DNA of 64,000 bases from Prevotella sp. (GCA_024695815.1 JAILHK010000005.1:1-64000), one strand, 5' to 3'. Positions 9,876-19,395 are shown, counted from the stretch's first letter. The notes: generated by a model from the sequence alone, not told the origin. Translations and numbers: made by a program.

Positions 9876-11930
9876 TTATTTAATCAAATCAAAGCTGCGT
9901 TTCAGGAACTTGTCGAGCGACTCGCCTTTCAGCATACCGTTCTGAAGCAATGCTAAGTCGATAAGCTGGTGAACGATAGCGTTCTTCTGAGCATAATCGC
10001 TGATAAGCTTCTCTTTCTTCTGTTTCAGCTCATCGATGGTGTTCTGCGTCTTGGTCTTATCGTCTTTTTCTTCCTGCGTAATCTCTTCAGGCTTCTTCTT
10101 TTCAGTCTTTTGATTGAGTGCAGCCATACGAGCCTCCTGGCCCTTCAGCTCGCTTTCGATAGGCTTGAGCTCGTCGGCGAGTGCAGATTGTGCCTCGTTG
10201 AGAACCTCTTTGATCAGACGATGATCGCTGTTCAGTACAAGATTGAATGAGTCTGGCATCTGACCATAGAAACTCATACCACTCTGATAACGGCTCATTT
10301 CCTTCATGCGTCGCATCCACTCGTTTTGAGTAATAACTACAGGTCTCTGCTCCTCACCCAGGCTGTTGACCTCTACGAGGAACTCTGCTTTCTCTAGTTT
10401 TGGCATCTGCGACTGGAATACGGCTGTCAAATTGTCACGCTCATTGTCTGCAAGTGTACATTTTGGCGTGTCGTCCTTCTGAATCAGATGGTCAACGGTA
10501 TCGGAGTCAACACGTGTAAAACGACTCTTCTCGAACTTCTGTTCCAAGGTCTGGATACAATGAACGTCGAGCTGTCCGTCGAGCAAAAGTACTGAATAAC
10601 CCTTATCCTGAGCCGCCTTAATGTATGAATACTGGTCATTGAGGTTTGTGGCATAAAGATAAATCAAATTGCCGTCTTTGTCTTTTTGTGAAGTCTCAAT
10701 TAGGGTCTTATACTCATCGAATGTATAGTACTTTCCGTCTGTATCTTTCATCAGAGAGAAATCCTTGGCACGGTCGTAGAAATTCTCCTCGGTAAGAATA
10801 CCATAGTTGATGAAAATCTTGAGGTCGTCCCATTTCTTCTCATATGCCTTACGATCTTCGTTGAAGATTGCCTTCAGTCTGTCGGAAACCTTCTTGGTGA
10901 TATAGGTAGAAATCTTCTTAACCTCGCGGTCGCTCTGAAGGTAAGAACGGCTTACGTTCAGAGGAATGTCTGGTGAGTCGATAACGCCATGGAGTAGGGT
11001 GAGGAACTCTGGAACAATGCCTTCAACCTGGTCTGTCACAAATACTTGGTTGCAGTAAAGCTGAATCTTGTTCTTCTGAAGTTCCAAACTGTTCTTGACC
11101 TTGGGGAAGTAAAGGATACCTGTCAGGTTGAATGGGTAGTCAACATTCAGGTGGATCCAGAACAAGGGTTCGTCCTGCATGGGGTAGAGTGTGCGATAGA
11201 ATGACTTGTAATCCTCGTCTTTCAGCGTAGATGGAGTCTTTGTCCACAGAGGCTCTACATTATTGATGATGTTGTCTTCGTCAGTGTCAACCTGCTTGCC
11301 GTCTTTCCATTCGGTCTTCTTTCCAAAAGCCACTGGGATGGGTAGGAACTTACAGTATTTGTTCAGCAGACCTTCCAACTTGTTCTTCTCAAGGAAGTCC
11401 TTGTTCTCATCATCGATATAAAGGATGATGTCTGAACCATGTTCGCTGCGGTCTGCATCATCAATCTCGTAGGCAGGACTGCCATCACAGCTCCACTTTA
11501 CAGCTTTTGAACCTTCCTTCCATGATTTGGTGATAATCTCTACCTTCTTTGATACCATGAAAGAAGAGTAGAAGCCTAGTCCGAAGTGACCAATGATATT
11601 GTTGGCATTATCCTTGTATTTCTCAAGAAACTCGGTGACGCCAGAAAAAGCAATCTGATTAATATACTTGTCAATCTCCTCTTCTGTCATTCCGATACCG
11701 TGGTCGCTAATGGTAATGGTACCTTTCTCGGTGTCAAGGTTCACACGAACTGTCAGGTCGCCAAGCTCATTCTTGTATTCTCCCTTCTCTGCAAGCGTCT
11801 TCAGCTTCTGTGTAGCATCAACGGCATTGCTGACTATTTCGCGGAGAAAGATTTCCTGATCACTATAGAGAAACTTTTTGATGACGGGGAAAATGTTCTC
11901 TGTCGTAACCCCGATATTACCTTTTTGCAT
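9876..11930 (-). CDS. htpG: Molecular chaperone HtpG (bacterial Hsp90)
   Basis: ATP-dependent cytosolic chaperone. The 684-residue protein shows the Hsp90 order: an N-terminal GHKL ATPase domain with ELISN-equivalent REIVSNAVDA, DHGIGMT and GHFGLGFYS; a middle domain with RGVVDS-equivalent GVIDSPDIPLNVSRSYLQ; and a C-terminal dimerisation domain. It is longer than E. coli HtpG (about 624), because of insertions in the C-terminal third that include a charged stretch (EKKKPEEITQEEKDDKTK), typical for Bacteroidales homologues. It is divergent from the rubrerythrin gene with a 171-bp shared upstream region. Confidence 0.97.
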   Translation of the reverse strand: MQKGNIGVTTENIFPVIKKFLYSDQEIFLREIVSNAVDATQKLKTLAEKGEYKNELGDLTVRVNLDTEKGTITISDHGIGMTEEEIDKYINQIAFSGVTEFLEKYKDNANNIIGHFGLGFYSSFMVSKKVEIITKSWKEGSKAVKWSCDGSPAYEIDDADRSEHGSDIILYIDDENKDFLEKNKLEGLLNKYCKFLPIPVAFGKKTEWKDGKQVDTDEDNIINNVEPLWTKTPSTLKDEDYKSFYRTLYPMQDEPLFWIHLNVDYPFNLTGILYFPKVKNSLELQKNKIQLYCNQVFVTDQVEGIVPEFLTLLHGVIDSPDIPLNVSRSYLQSDREVKKISTYITKKVSDRLKAIFNEDRKAYEKKWDDLKIFINYGILTEENFYDRAKDFSLMKDTDGKYYTFDEYKTLIETSQKDKDGNLIYLYATNLNDQYSYIKAAQDKGYSVLLLDGQLDVHCIQTLEQKFEKSRFTRVDSDTVDHLIQKDDTPKCTLADNERDNLTAVFQSQMPKLEKAEFLVEVNSLGEEQRPVVITQNEWMRRMKEMSRYQSGMSFYGQMPDSFNLVLNSDHRLIKEVLNEAQSALADELKPIESELKGQEARMAALNQKTEKKKPEEITQEEKDDKTKTQNTIDELKQKKEKLISDYAQKNAIVHQLIDLALLQNGMLKGESLDKFLKRSFDLIK

Positions 11931-12030
11931 GATATAATTAATTTAACGTCTGCCCAAGTCATTGCAAATACCGTGCCAAAATTTGACATTGAAAGCTGAA
12001 AATAATTAAAGAAAAAAATCGTGTGTTTTC

Positions 12031-12061
12031 TTTGAGAATTTGATTATAATGATTATCTTTG
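12031..12061 (+). promoter_or_regulatory. Promoter of the rubrerythrin gene
   Basis: TTTG at 12031-12034 and TATCTTTG at 12054-12061 are separated by exactly 19 bp, a full match to the Bacteroidetes housekeeping promoter. The start codon lies 40 bp downstream. Confidence 0.85.
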
Positions 12062-12101
12062 CAACATAGATTTAAATACTAACCAACTAAATTTATATTT
12101 T

Positions 12102-12662
12102 ATGAAGAAGAAATTTATATGTGCCGTATGTGGATATATCTACGAAGGCGAGTCTGCACCCGAGAAGTGTCCTATCTGTAAAGCGCCAGCATCAAAGTTC
12201 TCTGAACTAAAGGAACAGGCTGGAGAAGTAACATATGCCACTGTACATCGTTTGGGAGATGGCAAAATTGAGGGCGTGCCTGAAGAAATGATTAATGAGT
12301 TGCGTAATAACTATAACGCAGAATGCGGAGAGGTCGGTATGTATTTGGCTATGGCCCGCCAAGCCGATAGAGAGGGCTATCCAGAAATTGCAGAGGCCTT
12401 CAAGCGTTACGCTTTCGAAGAGGCAGATCATGCTAGTCGTTTTGCTGAACTGCTAGGCGAAGTGGTGTTTGATACCAAGCAAAATCTGGAGAAGCGCTCT
12501 GCTGCTGAGGAAGGTGCTTGTGCTGATAAGTTTGAACTCGCTAAGCAGGCCAAGGCAATGGGCTTCGATGCTATTCACGATACCGTTCACGAGATGGCGA
12601 AAGACGAAGCTCGACATGGCGCAGGCTTCACAGGCTTGCTAAAGCGTTATTTTGGAAAGTAA
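12102..12662 (+). CDS. Reverse rubrerythrin (rubredoxin domain followed by ferritin-like domain)
   Basis: Probable peroxide-scavenging diiron protein of anaerobes, 186 residues, cytosolic. The rubredoxin-type Fe(SCys)4 site is at the N-terminus (C7-x2-C10 and C23-x2-C26), followed by the ferritin-like four-helix domain with [15 protein letters not shown] and DEARH (ExxH) iron ligands. This order is the reverse of classical rubrerythrin and matches the revRbr group, which reduces hydrogen peroxide with electrons from NAD(P)H via partner proteins. It has its own strong promoter. A hairpin overlapping the next gene's start may end its transcript. Confidence 0.92.
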   Translation: MKKKFICAVCGYIYEGESAPEKCPICKAPASKFSELKEQAGEVTYATVHRLGDGKIEGVPEEMINELRNNYNAECGEVGMYLAMARQADREGYPEIAEAFKRYAFEEADHASRFAELLGEVVFDTKQNLEKRSAAEEGACADKFELAKQAKAMGFDAIHDTVHEMAKDEARHGAGFTGLLKRYFGK

Positions 12663-12680
12663 ATATATAATAAAATAAGG

Positions 12681-12719
12681 AATAGTCCGTTTTGTCTATA
12701 TATGACGAAACGGATTATT
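12681..12719 (+). terminator. Hairpin overlapping the start codon of the next gene
   Basis: AATAGTCCGTTTTGTC (12681-12696) pairs along all 16 positions, counting two G-U pairs, with 12704-12719; the loop is TATATAT. A T-rich tract follows. The ATG of the downstream lipoprotein gene (12702-12704) is at the loop-stem junction, so the element may be a terminator for the rubrerythrin gene, a translational switch, or both. Confidence 0.6.
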
Positions 12720-14048
12720 TTATTTTTAGCCATACTGTCTGCAGTTGTGTCTTGTTCGGAAGATGACTTGTTTACTACAAGTCAAACTGCTTTGTTGAAC
12801 TTTTCAACCGATACTGTAAAAGTTGATACGGTCTTTACGTCTATAGGATCAAGAATGTACGACTTTTGGGTATATAACACTAATAAGGAGGGAATACGCT
12901 TAAAAAACGTTAGGTTGCAGAATGGTAATCAGTCGGGTTTTCGCGTGAATGTTGATGGTAGCTATTTGGATAATTCGTTGGGTTCGGTAGTAACCGATTT
13001 GGAAATACGTAAAGGTGATAGTATTCGCGTTTTTGTAGAACTGACTGCTCCTGAAAATAAAGGTCTTGCACCGCAGATGCTTGAAGATAATATCCTTTTC
13101 ACACTGGAAAGTGGTATCACTCAGAAGGTCAACCTGAGAGCGGTTTCGTGGGATGCAGATATAAAAAAGGACCTCATCGTCAAGTCGGATACTATTATTG
13201 AAAGCAGTACGCCAATTGTTATTTATGGTAACTTGATTGTTGACAGTGCTGCTGTCTTGACAATTAAAAATTCCACACTGTACTTTCATGATGGTGCTGG
13301 TGTTGAGGTGTATGGAACTTTAGTGGCCGATAATGTGGTGTTTCGTGGTGATCGCCTAGACCATATGTTTGACTATCTTCCGTATGACAGGGTCAGCGGA
13401 CTATGGAAGGGAATACGATTACATGCTTCGTCGACAGACAACGTGATTATTGGATCTGAGATTCGTAATGCTGTCAATGGATTAGTGTGCGACTCTGCGG
13501 CTTTTAGCGAATATGATCGGAGGCTCTATATGGAACGTTCCATTGTACATAATAGTAAAGGACATGGGGTAGAGCTCTTTAATGCATATGCAGAGTTTTT
13601 GAAATGTCAGTTTACAAATGCTCAGGGTGACTGTTTCTCAGTTCATGGCGGGCTGGCTTTGGTAGACTCATGCACTGTGGGACAGTTCTACCCATTTGTT
13701 GGTGGCAGGGGAGCAGCTCTTCGCTTTTCTAATTTTTATAAAGATTATAACTATCCACTCGTAGGTCTGCAAATGAAGAACTCTATTGTAACAGGCTATG
13801 ATGAGGATGTGGTAATGGGTGAATCAAAGGACTCCACAGTGGCTTATGGTTTCTATTTCGAAAATTCTCTTCTACGTACACCAGAGATAAAAGATTCTTT
13901 GCAACAAACCTTTGTGAATGTGAAGTGGGAAAGTGCAAAGGATTCGATTCAAGGGAAACAGCATTTTGTGCTGATTGACGAAGAAAACCTAAAGTATGAT
14001 TTCCATTTAGATTCGCTTTCTACAGCACATGGAATGGGGTGCTATTAA
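12702..14048 (+). CDS. Predicted beta-helix lipoprotein of unknown function
   Basis: A 448-residue exported protein. The N-terminus is a lipoprotein signal (RIILFLAILSAVVSC, then acidic SEDD), so Cys18 is the likely lipidated residue; the acidic residues just after it resemble surface-export signals of Bacteroidetes lipoproteins. Residues of about 150-420 contain repeated short strands (IVIYGNLIVDSAAVLTI, GVEVYGTLVADNVVF, NVIIGSEIRNAVNGL) typical of right-handed parallel beta-helices. No catalytic motif is recognised. It follows rubrerythrin by 39 bp. Its stop codon overlaps that of the convergent regulator by 3 bases. Conserved unknown; function not assigned. Confidence 0.8.
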   Translation: MTKRIILFLAILSAVVSCSEDDLFTTSQTALLNFSTDTVKVDTVFTSIGSRMYDFWVYNTNKEGIRLKNVRLQNGNQSGFRVNVDGSYLDNSLGSVVTDLEIRKGDSIRVFVELTAPENKGLAPQMLEDNILFTLESGITQKVNLRAVSWDADIKKDLIVKSDTIIESSTPIVIYGNLIVDSAAVLTIKNSTLYFHDGAGVEVYGTLVADNVVFRGDRLDHMFDYLPYDRVSGLWKGIRLHASSTDNVIIGSEIRNAVNGLVCDSAAFSEYDRRLYMERSIVHNSKGHGVELFNAYAEFLKCQFTNAQGDCFSVHGGLALVDSCTVGQFYPFVGGRGAALRFSNFYKDYNYPLVGLQMKNSIVTGYDEDVVMGESKDSTVAYGFYFENSLLRTPEIKDSLQQTFVNVKWESAKDSIQGKQHFVLIDEENLKYDFHLDSLSTAHGMGCY

Positions 14049-14647
14049 ATCTTGTTGATGTCCACATATCCATGCATAACTGCATAGATAGTTAGGGCAG
14101 AAACACTCTTAAAGCCCAGCTTGTCCATGATGTTTTTTCTGTGAGTAACAACTGTAGCCAATCCAATGTGTAACTTCTCGGCTATTTCCTTGTTGATATA
14201 ACCTTGTACAATTAAAGAAATAACTTCGATTTCTCGGGTAGAGAGGATATTCTTTCTAAGAGCCTCAGGCATCTCAGGAAGATTTCGTCCATGGCTATGA
14301 CCGTGCTGCTCGAGCATTAGCAGAGAGCGAACTAATTCGTGTTCTGGCACATTAATACACATCGAGTGGAATTCCTTGAGTTGACTGCTGTCTTCTCTTG
14401 AAATTGTTAGAACAATCGTCTTTCTCCTATATTCACGGAAAAAGTCAAGATGCTCAAGGACAATATTCATTGAAACAAAATAGTGCGCATATTTTTCGTG
14501 ATGATTAGCCGTCAGTTCTGCCAAAGAATTATATGTGTCAATCTTTAGGATTGGCAAAACATTCTGCAGAAGCTGTTTCAGTCCTAAAACAGCTAATGTG
14601 TTCGAATCAACGATTGCAATATGTGGACGTTCTTTGTATGAATTCAT
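14045..14647 (-). CDS. LuxR/NarL-type transcriptional regulator with degenerate receiver domain
   Basis: A 200-residue protein. The C-terminal 65 residues are a clear LuxR-type helix-turn-helix (LSTREIEVISLIVQGYINKEIAEKL, then TVVTHRKNIMDKLGFKS). The N-terminal 120 residues have the outline of a response-regulator receiver (PHIAIVDSNTLAVLGLKQLL). The segment where the phosphorylated Asp should sit reads YFVSMNIVLEHLDFF and has no Asp, so phosphorylation is unlikely. A histidine-rich linker (EQHGHSHGR) joins the domains. No sensor kinase lies nearby. A promoter is present at 14658-14688. Targets are unknown. Confidence 0.85.
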   Translation of the reverse strand: MNSYKERPHIAIVDSNTLAVLGLKQLLQNVLPILKIDTYNSLAELTANHHEKYAHYFVSMNIVLEHLDFFREYRRKTIVLTISREDSSQLKEFHSMCINVPEHELVRSLLMLEQHGHSHGRNLPEMPEALRKNILSTREIEVISLIVQGYINKEIAEKLHIGLATVVTHRKNIMDKLGFKSVSALTIYAVMHGYVDINKI

Positions 14648-14657
14648 AATCCGTTTG

Positions 14658-14688
14658 CAAAGGTACTACTTTTTTCAGATTGTACCAA
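14658..14688 (-). promoter_or_regulatory. Promoter of the LuxR-type regulator
   Basis: The minus strand reads TTG (14688-14686), 20 bp, then TACCTTTG (14665-14658), close to the Bacteroidetes consensus. The leader to the ATG at 14647 is very short. Confidence 0.7.
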
Positions 14689-14769
14689 GAATGTAGTTTT
14701 GAAAAAATATAAAAAAGCGGCAAAATTATTAAATAATATTAAATAACCTGTTGGTACAGTGCAAAATAG

Positions 14770-14800
14770 TTGGAGGCTATAATAAAAATGTATATATTTG
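14770..14800 (+). promoter_or_regulatory. Promoter of an orphan short transcript
   Basis: TTG at 14770-14772, a 20-bp spacer and TATATTTG at 14793-14800 match the Bacteroidetes promoter. No protein gene lies downstream on this strand; transcription would run into the tail of tamB in antisense unless terminated. Confidence 0.75.
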
Positions 14801-14805
14801 CATCG

Positions 14806-14878
14806 TGTTTTTCATGGTATTAGATTATTAAGGTTAATTTTGAAGATTGTGAGTCGTGAGACAGACAATCTTCTTTCA
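14806..14878 (+). ncRNA. Candidate small RNA or leader RNA between the regulator and tamB
   Basis: Starting a few bases after the promoter, the transcript would carry TTTTTCATGGTATTAG, an AAGGTTAA motif, and a 9-bp perfect hairpin (GAAGATTGT at 14842-14850 with 14865-14873, containing a small GTC-GTGA-GAC inner stem) followed by a pyrimidine-rich end. The layout resembles leader elements I remember from other Bacteroidales genomes, but I cannot verify that. A five-codon reading frame (MVLDY) is also present. The rest of the 326-bp gap holds only the regulator promoter and the tamB terminator. Confidence 0.5.
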
Positions 14879-14918
14879 AAAACCGTTTGCATCGATTCTT
14901 TGAATGCAAAGGTAACAA

Positions 14919-14946
14919 AAGAGGAAACCTGTGAAGGTTTCCTCTT
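14919..14946. terminator. Hairpin terminator of tamB
   Basis: A perfect 12-bp stem (AAGAGGAAACCT and its complement) with a GTGA tetraloop lies 28 bp after the tamB stop. T-rich flanks on both sides allow action on either strand. Confidence 0.85.
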
Positions 14947-14973
14947 ATTTCTTTTATATAATCATCTTTATTG

Positions 14974-17900
14974 CTATTTCTTGGTTCTGTTAATCCGAAA
15001 TAGGTCACGAATACCATTGAAGTCTTTCTTCATAATAAGTCCGATGCCTTGGGTGTTCAAAGAGGAACGAGTGAAGTATCTGTCGTTTGTTTGGTTGTAA
15101 ACCTTAAGTGCAAGATTGCCGTTAGGGTATAACAGATAGCGTAGGCTGAAGTCACCAATAAATGATGGGGTTGCCTGCTTAGCGTTGTCTCGATAGCCAA
15201 ACTGTCCATTAATGAGTAAGCGATTGTTGAGCATCTTACCACTAACCAATCCTTCATACTCTGCATTGTTCCAACCTTCGTTACCTGTAGAGATGTTGGC
15301 ACCAAAGTTCCAGTCGTTAGAGTTTACTACTTGTGATAAAAGTTGATTTATCTGTGTAGATACTGTGCCAGATAAGAAACTTTGCATCGCGAGCTGGGTT
15401 TGTCCATATTGCTGTTGCTCTGCATTGTTTGCTCCCTGTGTGTAGAAACGACCTATACCTAATAAATATAATACTTGCTGATTCATCTCTTGTTCGCTGG
15501 TGATTACCGAGCGAATCATTTGCTTTTCCTCACTATTGACGTTGGGCATATCCAGGTCGAAGTCTATACGTGGCGAACCGGCTGTTCCTGTAATGTTCAT
15601 CAAGCAGTTCACTTTTACTGTATTGGAAAAAGAGTTACCGATGTTCAAGTCGGAAAGTGAAACGCCATTTACAGTGTATAGCGCTTGCAGATTCAAGTTT
15701 GCGTCGAATGGATCTCCTCTGAAACTAATGGTTCCGTTAGGTTGGAAAATAAATGTCTTCTTGATGATGTTTTGTATGGTGATGCCATAGGTTCCTTCCT
15801 CGACGCCATAAGTACCAAACATGGTAAATGCACCTTTGTTGTAGAACTGTGCTCTCAGTATGCCATTTCCTCTTAATGAGATGTTGTCACCGGTTGACTG
15901 GTCCATCAGAAGCTTAAGTGTCGCATCGGGGGTGGCGTTGATGAGGAAGTTGATATAGATATTCGATTGGTTGTTTTGGCTCACTGGGCCTTGTTGGATT
16001 TCAATGAAATCGTCTGTCAGATCTTTGTTTCTTGAAGACCATGTAATAAAGTTTTGCTGATTGATGGCATCTGGGTTTGCAGCATTATAACTAAAGGATG
16101 ACCCGCGGGTAGGGGTTACGTTACAATTGATGATGATGTCATCGTCGTGTCCGTGTAGATCGACTTTCCCATCTGTATAGACTGTTCCGCAAATGGTACT
16201 CCCGTCTTCATAGGTTGGGAAGTCATAGGCCAACAAGTTGTCTGCTTCAATATCAAAATCGAACGAGAAGTTAGAGATGTGGTCATGATGAACGCCTCCC
16301 GTTAGTCTGCCTGTATGATGATTTCTATCGTATATTCTGAAGTTCTTGAATTGAATGTCGTTTTCAACCAGATGCACGGTGTCGCCTTCTATGCTATAGG
16401 TCGTTCCTAAAGCTGCTACAGACACTTTTCCTTCAACGGAAACTTTTCCTAGCAGGTTCATGTCTCCAAAAGGTCCAACCACTTCAACAAAACCGTGTCC
16501 TTGACCTGAAATGTCTTTTAAGAAACTTGATGTGAAAGACTTACAGAATTCAAGGTTGGTACCTTCTGCGTTTATTTTAAGGTCGATATTACTGTGGACT
16601 GGCGATACATAACCATTAATTCTTGTTTTGGAAAGTGGGCTTTCCATACTTAATGCATCGATGTCTATCTGCTGTTTCAGTTTGTTCCATTCGGCATTTG
16701 CAAAGAGGGTTCCCATCTGTCCGCCTTGGAACGTAAAACCTTCTACCTCTAAGTTTGCTTTTGCTCCGAAGTCGCCAAAGATGTTGTTGGCATAGACTTT
16801 TCCAGAAGCCTTACCTGCAAAATCAACAGAATGAAAGTTGACTAGATCAAGAATGTATTCAACATCCATTTTGTTTAGGTCTAGGGTTATTGTATCTGCT
16901 GGATTGTTTGATGCGACACCGTCGATGTTTAGGTGTTGCTCACCATGTGATATGTTGAAATGGTCAATAATCAAATGATTGTCTGAGTATAGTATATCGC
17001 AAGGTTCAAGACTCCAGTCGGCTCCTCTTAGGTGCATTAATGAGGGGAGAATGCGTACCTGAGCTTCAGCCTTTCCTGTTTCGTTCGTGTAGAGTTGGGT
17101 GATGGTGTTGATGGTGCCATACATAGCTTGTGTATGATCGTTGCTCCAGCGTGTGCTGTTGTCCCACATGAGGGAGTTTGTTAATAAATTATCAGAAGCT
17201 TTCGATGAGAAAGATAGCTGCGTTTGGCGTCCGTTGTCCATTATTTTATTAAGCTCTAATTCACAGAAGGCTGTGTCTTGTTCTGTAGTAAGATGTATGT
17301 ATCCATCTTGGTATGGAGCATCATTATAGGTGAATGAAGGGAATTGACCGTAGATGTCTAATTCTTTGGAATGATCGTTAAGCTTAGCCTGTAAATGTGC
17401 AGGCTTGTCAATCATTAACTTAACGCCAAGAAGCTTCTCTAACCATTCTGTTTCTGCAAGGTCAATCTCTAACTCAAAGTCGTTGTTGACATTTGAGGTG
17501 GGTTGAGGCAAGCCAGGCAGGGTGGGGAGCTTTGATGCTATGTAGTTGATGAAACTTTGCGGCAGCGTCTGCCAGTCAAAGTGTCCTTTAAGGAACGCCT
17601 CACCAATGTCTCCTTTTAAATAAAGGAAGTGAGTTTTATCGTCTTTGTATCCTGATCTAACGTTAAGATTCTCAATGTTATAAATTCTTTTTGCTAAAGA
17701 GTCGTTTGTAGTCATTAGGAAGTTGTTGATGTCAATGGCTCCTTCTGCATTGTTTAGGTTGCTGGCCCAAAAGTTTGCATCAATGGCAGTGGTAAAAGAT
17801 ACGTCTCCCCATTGCTCGGATATGTTTAATGCTTTTGGCGAGAATTTGTTAATAATGCCATTTAATTGATAGTTTGATCTCGTAGCTTTACTCCATGTGC

Positions 17901-19347
17901 CATTGAGGCTTGCTTGTAAATTCTGATCGTTAATCTGCAGTGCTCCTGTTATGTGTGTTGGGTTGTATGTGCCATCGATAGCTATGTCGTGATAACTATA
18001 ATTATTGTAGTCTAACCTTGAAATATTTGCATTTACTTTTGCTTGAGTGGTAGTACCACTAATATTTATGCTCGAGGAAATGAGTCCCAGGTGCTTGTTG
18101 TCTAAAAGTTTTCCCAGATTTATACTATCAGAGTTGATGGTCGATGTAATGGTTTTATTTGGTGCGATTGAACCCTTAATAGTTGCATGTCCAATGCCCG
18201 TTCTGACAATACCATTCGTTTCGAAAAGACCATTGTGAGATTGCTTTGCCTCGCCTGTGATATCAATATCATTAAGGCGTACTAGTATTTCTGGTACTTG
18301 CTTGAAATTCTCGTGTAATTTCTTGACGAGCATGTTGGTGATGTGTAGCTTGTCTATTTGAGTTTGCCATGCAAGGCGTTTATCTTGCCAGTCAAGATTT
18401 CCATTTCCTTCTAAACTCATCATTCCTGGTATGCTGAATTTTGCGTTTAGGATGGATATGTTTTGTGTTTCGCCCTTAATTGAGGTTTCGAAACTAATTT
18501 GTTCGTTAAATGACCTGAATTGCTCGTTGATGCAGGCAAGGTCAGATAGCGTGATGTGCGATTGACTGAACAATCCCTGCATGTTCTTCATGCTCTCCCC
18601 GTTATAGTTGATTGACCATTGATGAGCCTGGATGCATGTGTTGGGTAGCTCCAAACGAAAATCTCGAATGGTGGCATGGTGGTTGTTGGCCTCGTAAATT
18701 GCAGAAATACGGTTAACTGTCAGTCCCGACTGTTCATTAAATGCCAGTCGTTTTAGGTTGACGTTGATAGAGTCTTTTGTTAAACTCTTCACCATGACAT
18801 GTGCACTAACCTCATTAATATATAGATGATTGGGGTTAAGGAGACCTGGTGTTTCAACTATATCAAGGCGGTTATATTTGAAGCTTGATCTTCTAACTAT
18901 TAGAGATTTGATTGTAAGATCAAGATCGGAAGAAGAACTGTCGTCTTTAGAGGATAGAGAGTCTAAGACAAATTGATAGTTGGGAACGGTCAATGAATCC
19001 TTCTGATAGAGGTTGGCATTGACATTGAAAAGTTGGGCGGAAGAAATAAGAATCTTGCCTTCTATCAGTGAAATCGGGTTGAGCTTAACAGATAGACGTC
19101 CGGCTTTAATCATTTCTTTCCCTTGTTGGTCTTTAATCACCACATCATCAATAATGATGCGTGTAAGGTAGCCTAAATCTATACGCCCTATAGACACTTC
19201 CGCGCCAATCTTGTTTTCAATAAAAGAAGCCATTCTCCTTCCAATGCCATCCTGAACCGTTGGTATTTGAATGAGAACTAAAAGAGACATATAGAGCACC
19301 ACGATGCTCCATATTGTCCAGTTCGTTATATGTTTAAGCCGCTTCAA
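14974..19347 (-). CDS. tamB: TamB-like translocation and assembly protein (DUF490)
   Basis: A very large envelope protein of about 1457 residues. It has one N-terminal transmembrane anchor (WTIWSIVVLYMSLLVLIQI) followed by a long beta-rich periplasmic body (AsmA/TamB-like repeats) and the conserved C-terminal DUF490 domain (INFLINATPDATLKLLMDQ, TYGVEEGTYGITI, IDFDLDMP...EEKQMIRSVI, QINQLLSQVV). Such proteins bridge the inner and outer membranes and serve outer-membrane protein assembly or phospholipid transport. No in-frame ATG precedes the anchor. The open frame begins at a TTG at 19398, which would lie at the transcription start of the -7 box at 19396-19403; the TTG at 19347 (MKRLKHITN) gives a plausible 5' leader and is preferred. 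Confidence 0.88.
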   Translation of the reverse strand: MKRLKHITNWTIWSIVVLYMSLLVLIQIPTVQDGIGRRMASFIENKIGAEVSIGRIDLGYLTRIIIDDVVIKDQQGKEMIKAGRLSVKLNPISLIEGKILISSAQLFNVNANLYQKDSLTVPNYQFVLDSLSSKDDSSSSDLDLTIKSLIVRRSSFKYNRLDIVETPGLLNPNHLYINEVSAHVMVKSLTKDSINVNLKRLAFNEQSGLTVNRISAIYEANNHHATIRDFRLELPNTCIQAHQWSINYNGESMKNMQGLFSQSHITLSDLACINEQFRSFNEQISFETSIKGETQNISILNAKFSIPGMMSLEGNGNLDWQDKRLAWQTQIDKLHITNMLVKKLHENFKQVPEILVRLNDIDITGEAKQSHNGLFETNGIVRTGIGHATIKGSIAPNKTITSTINSDSINLGKLLDNKHLGLISSSINISGTTTQAKVNANISRLDYNNYSYHDIAIDGTYNPTHITGALQINDQNLQASLNGTWSKATRSNYQLNGIINKFSPKALNISEQWGDVSFTTAIDANFWASNLNNAEGAIDINNFLMTTNDSLAKRIYNIENLNVRSGYKDDKTHFLYLKGDIGEAFLKGHFDWQTLPQSFINYIASKLPTLPGLPQPTSNVNNDFELEIDLAETEWLEKLLGVKLMIDKPAHLQAKLNDHSKELDIYGQFPSFTYNDAPYQDGYIHLTTEQDTAFCELELNKIMDNGRQTQLSFSSKASDNLLTNSLMWDNSTRWSNDHTQAMYGTINTITQLYTNETGKAEAQVRILPSLMHLRGADWSLEPCDILYSDNHLIIDHFNISHGEQHLNIDGVASNNPADTITLDLNKMDVEYILDLVNFHSVDFAGKASGKVYANNIFGDFGAKANLEVEGFTFQGGQMGTLFANAEWNKLKQQIDIDALSMESPLSKTRINGYVSPVHSNIDLKINAEGTNLEFCKSFTSSFLKDISGQGHGFVEVVGPFGDMNLLGKVSVEGKVSVAALGTTYSIEGDTVHLVENDIQFKNFRIYDRNHHTGRLTGGVHHDHISNFSFDFDIEADNLLAYDFPTYEDGSTICGTVYTDGKVDLHGHDDDIIINCNVTPTRGSSFSYNAANPDAINQQNFITWSSRNKDLTDDFIEIQQGPVSQNNQSNIYINFLINATPDATLKLLMDQSTGDNISLRGNGILRAQFYNKGAFTMFGTYGVEEGTYGITIQNIIKKTFIFQPNGTISFRGDPFDANLNLQALYTVNGVSLSDLNIGNSFSNTVKVNCLMNITGTAGSPRIDFDLDMPNVNSEEKQMIRSVITSEQEMNQQVLYLLGIGRFYTQGANNAEQQQYGQTQLAMQSFLSGTVSTQINQLLSQVVNSNDWNFGANISTGNEGWNNAEYEGLVSGKMLNNRLLINGQFGYRDNAKQATPSFIGDFSLRYLLYPNGNLALKVYNQTNDRYFTRSSLNTQGIGLIMKKDFNGIRDLFRINRTKK

Positions 19348-19395
19348 ACTGATAAACCGAGATAGCAAAAGTTTTGCTTTTGTCTTTTTAAGTTG

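Noticed and set aside
14798..15100. 100-codon plus-strand open frame downstream of the orphan promoter
   Set aside because: It runs into the antisense of tamB, is interrupted by two terminator hairpins, and does not look like a protein; the short RNA is the better reading.
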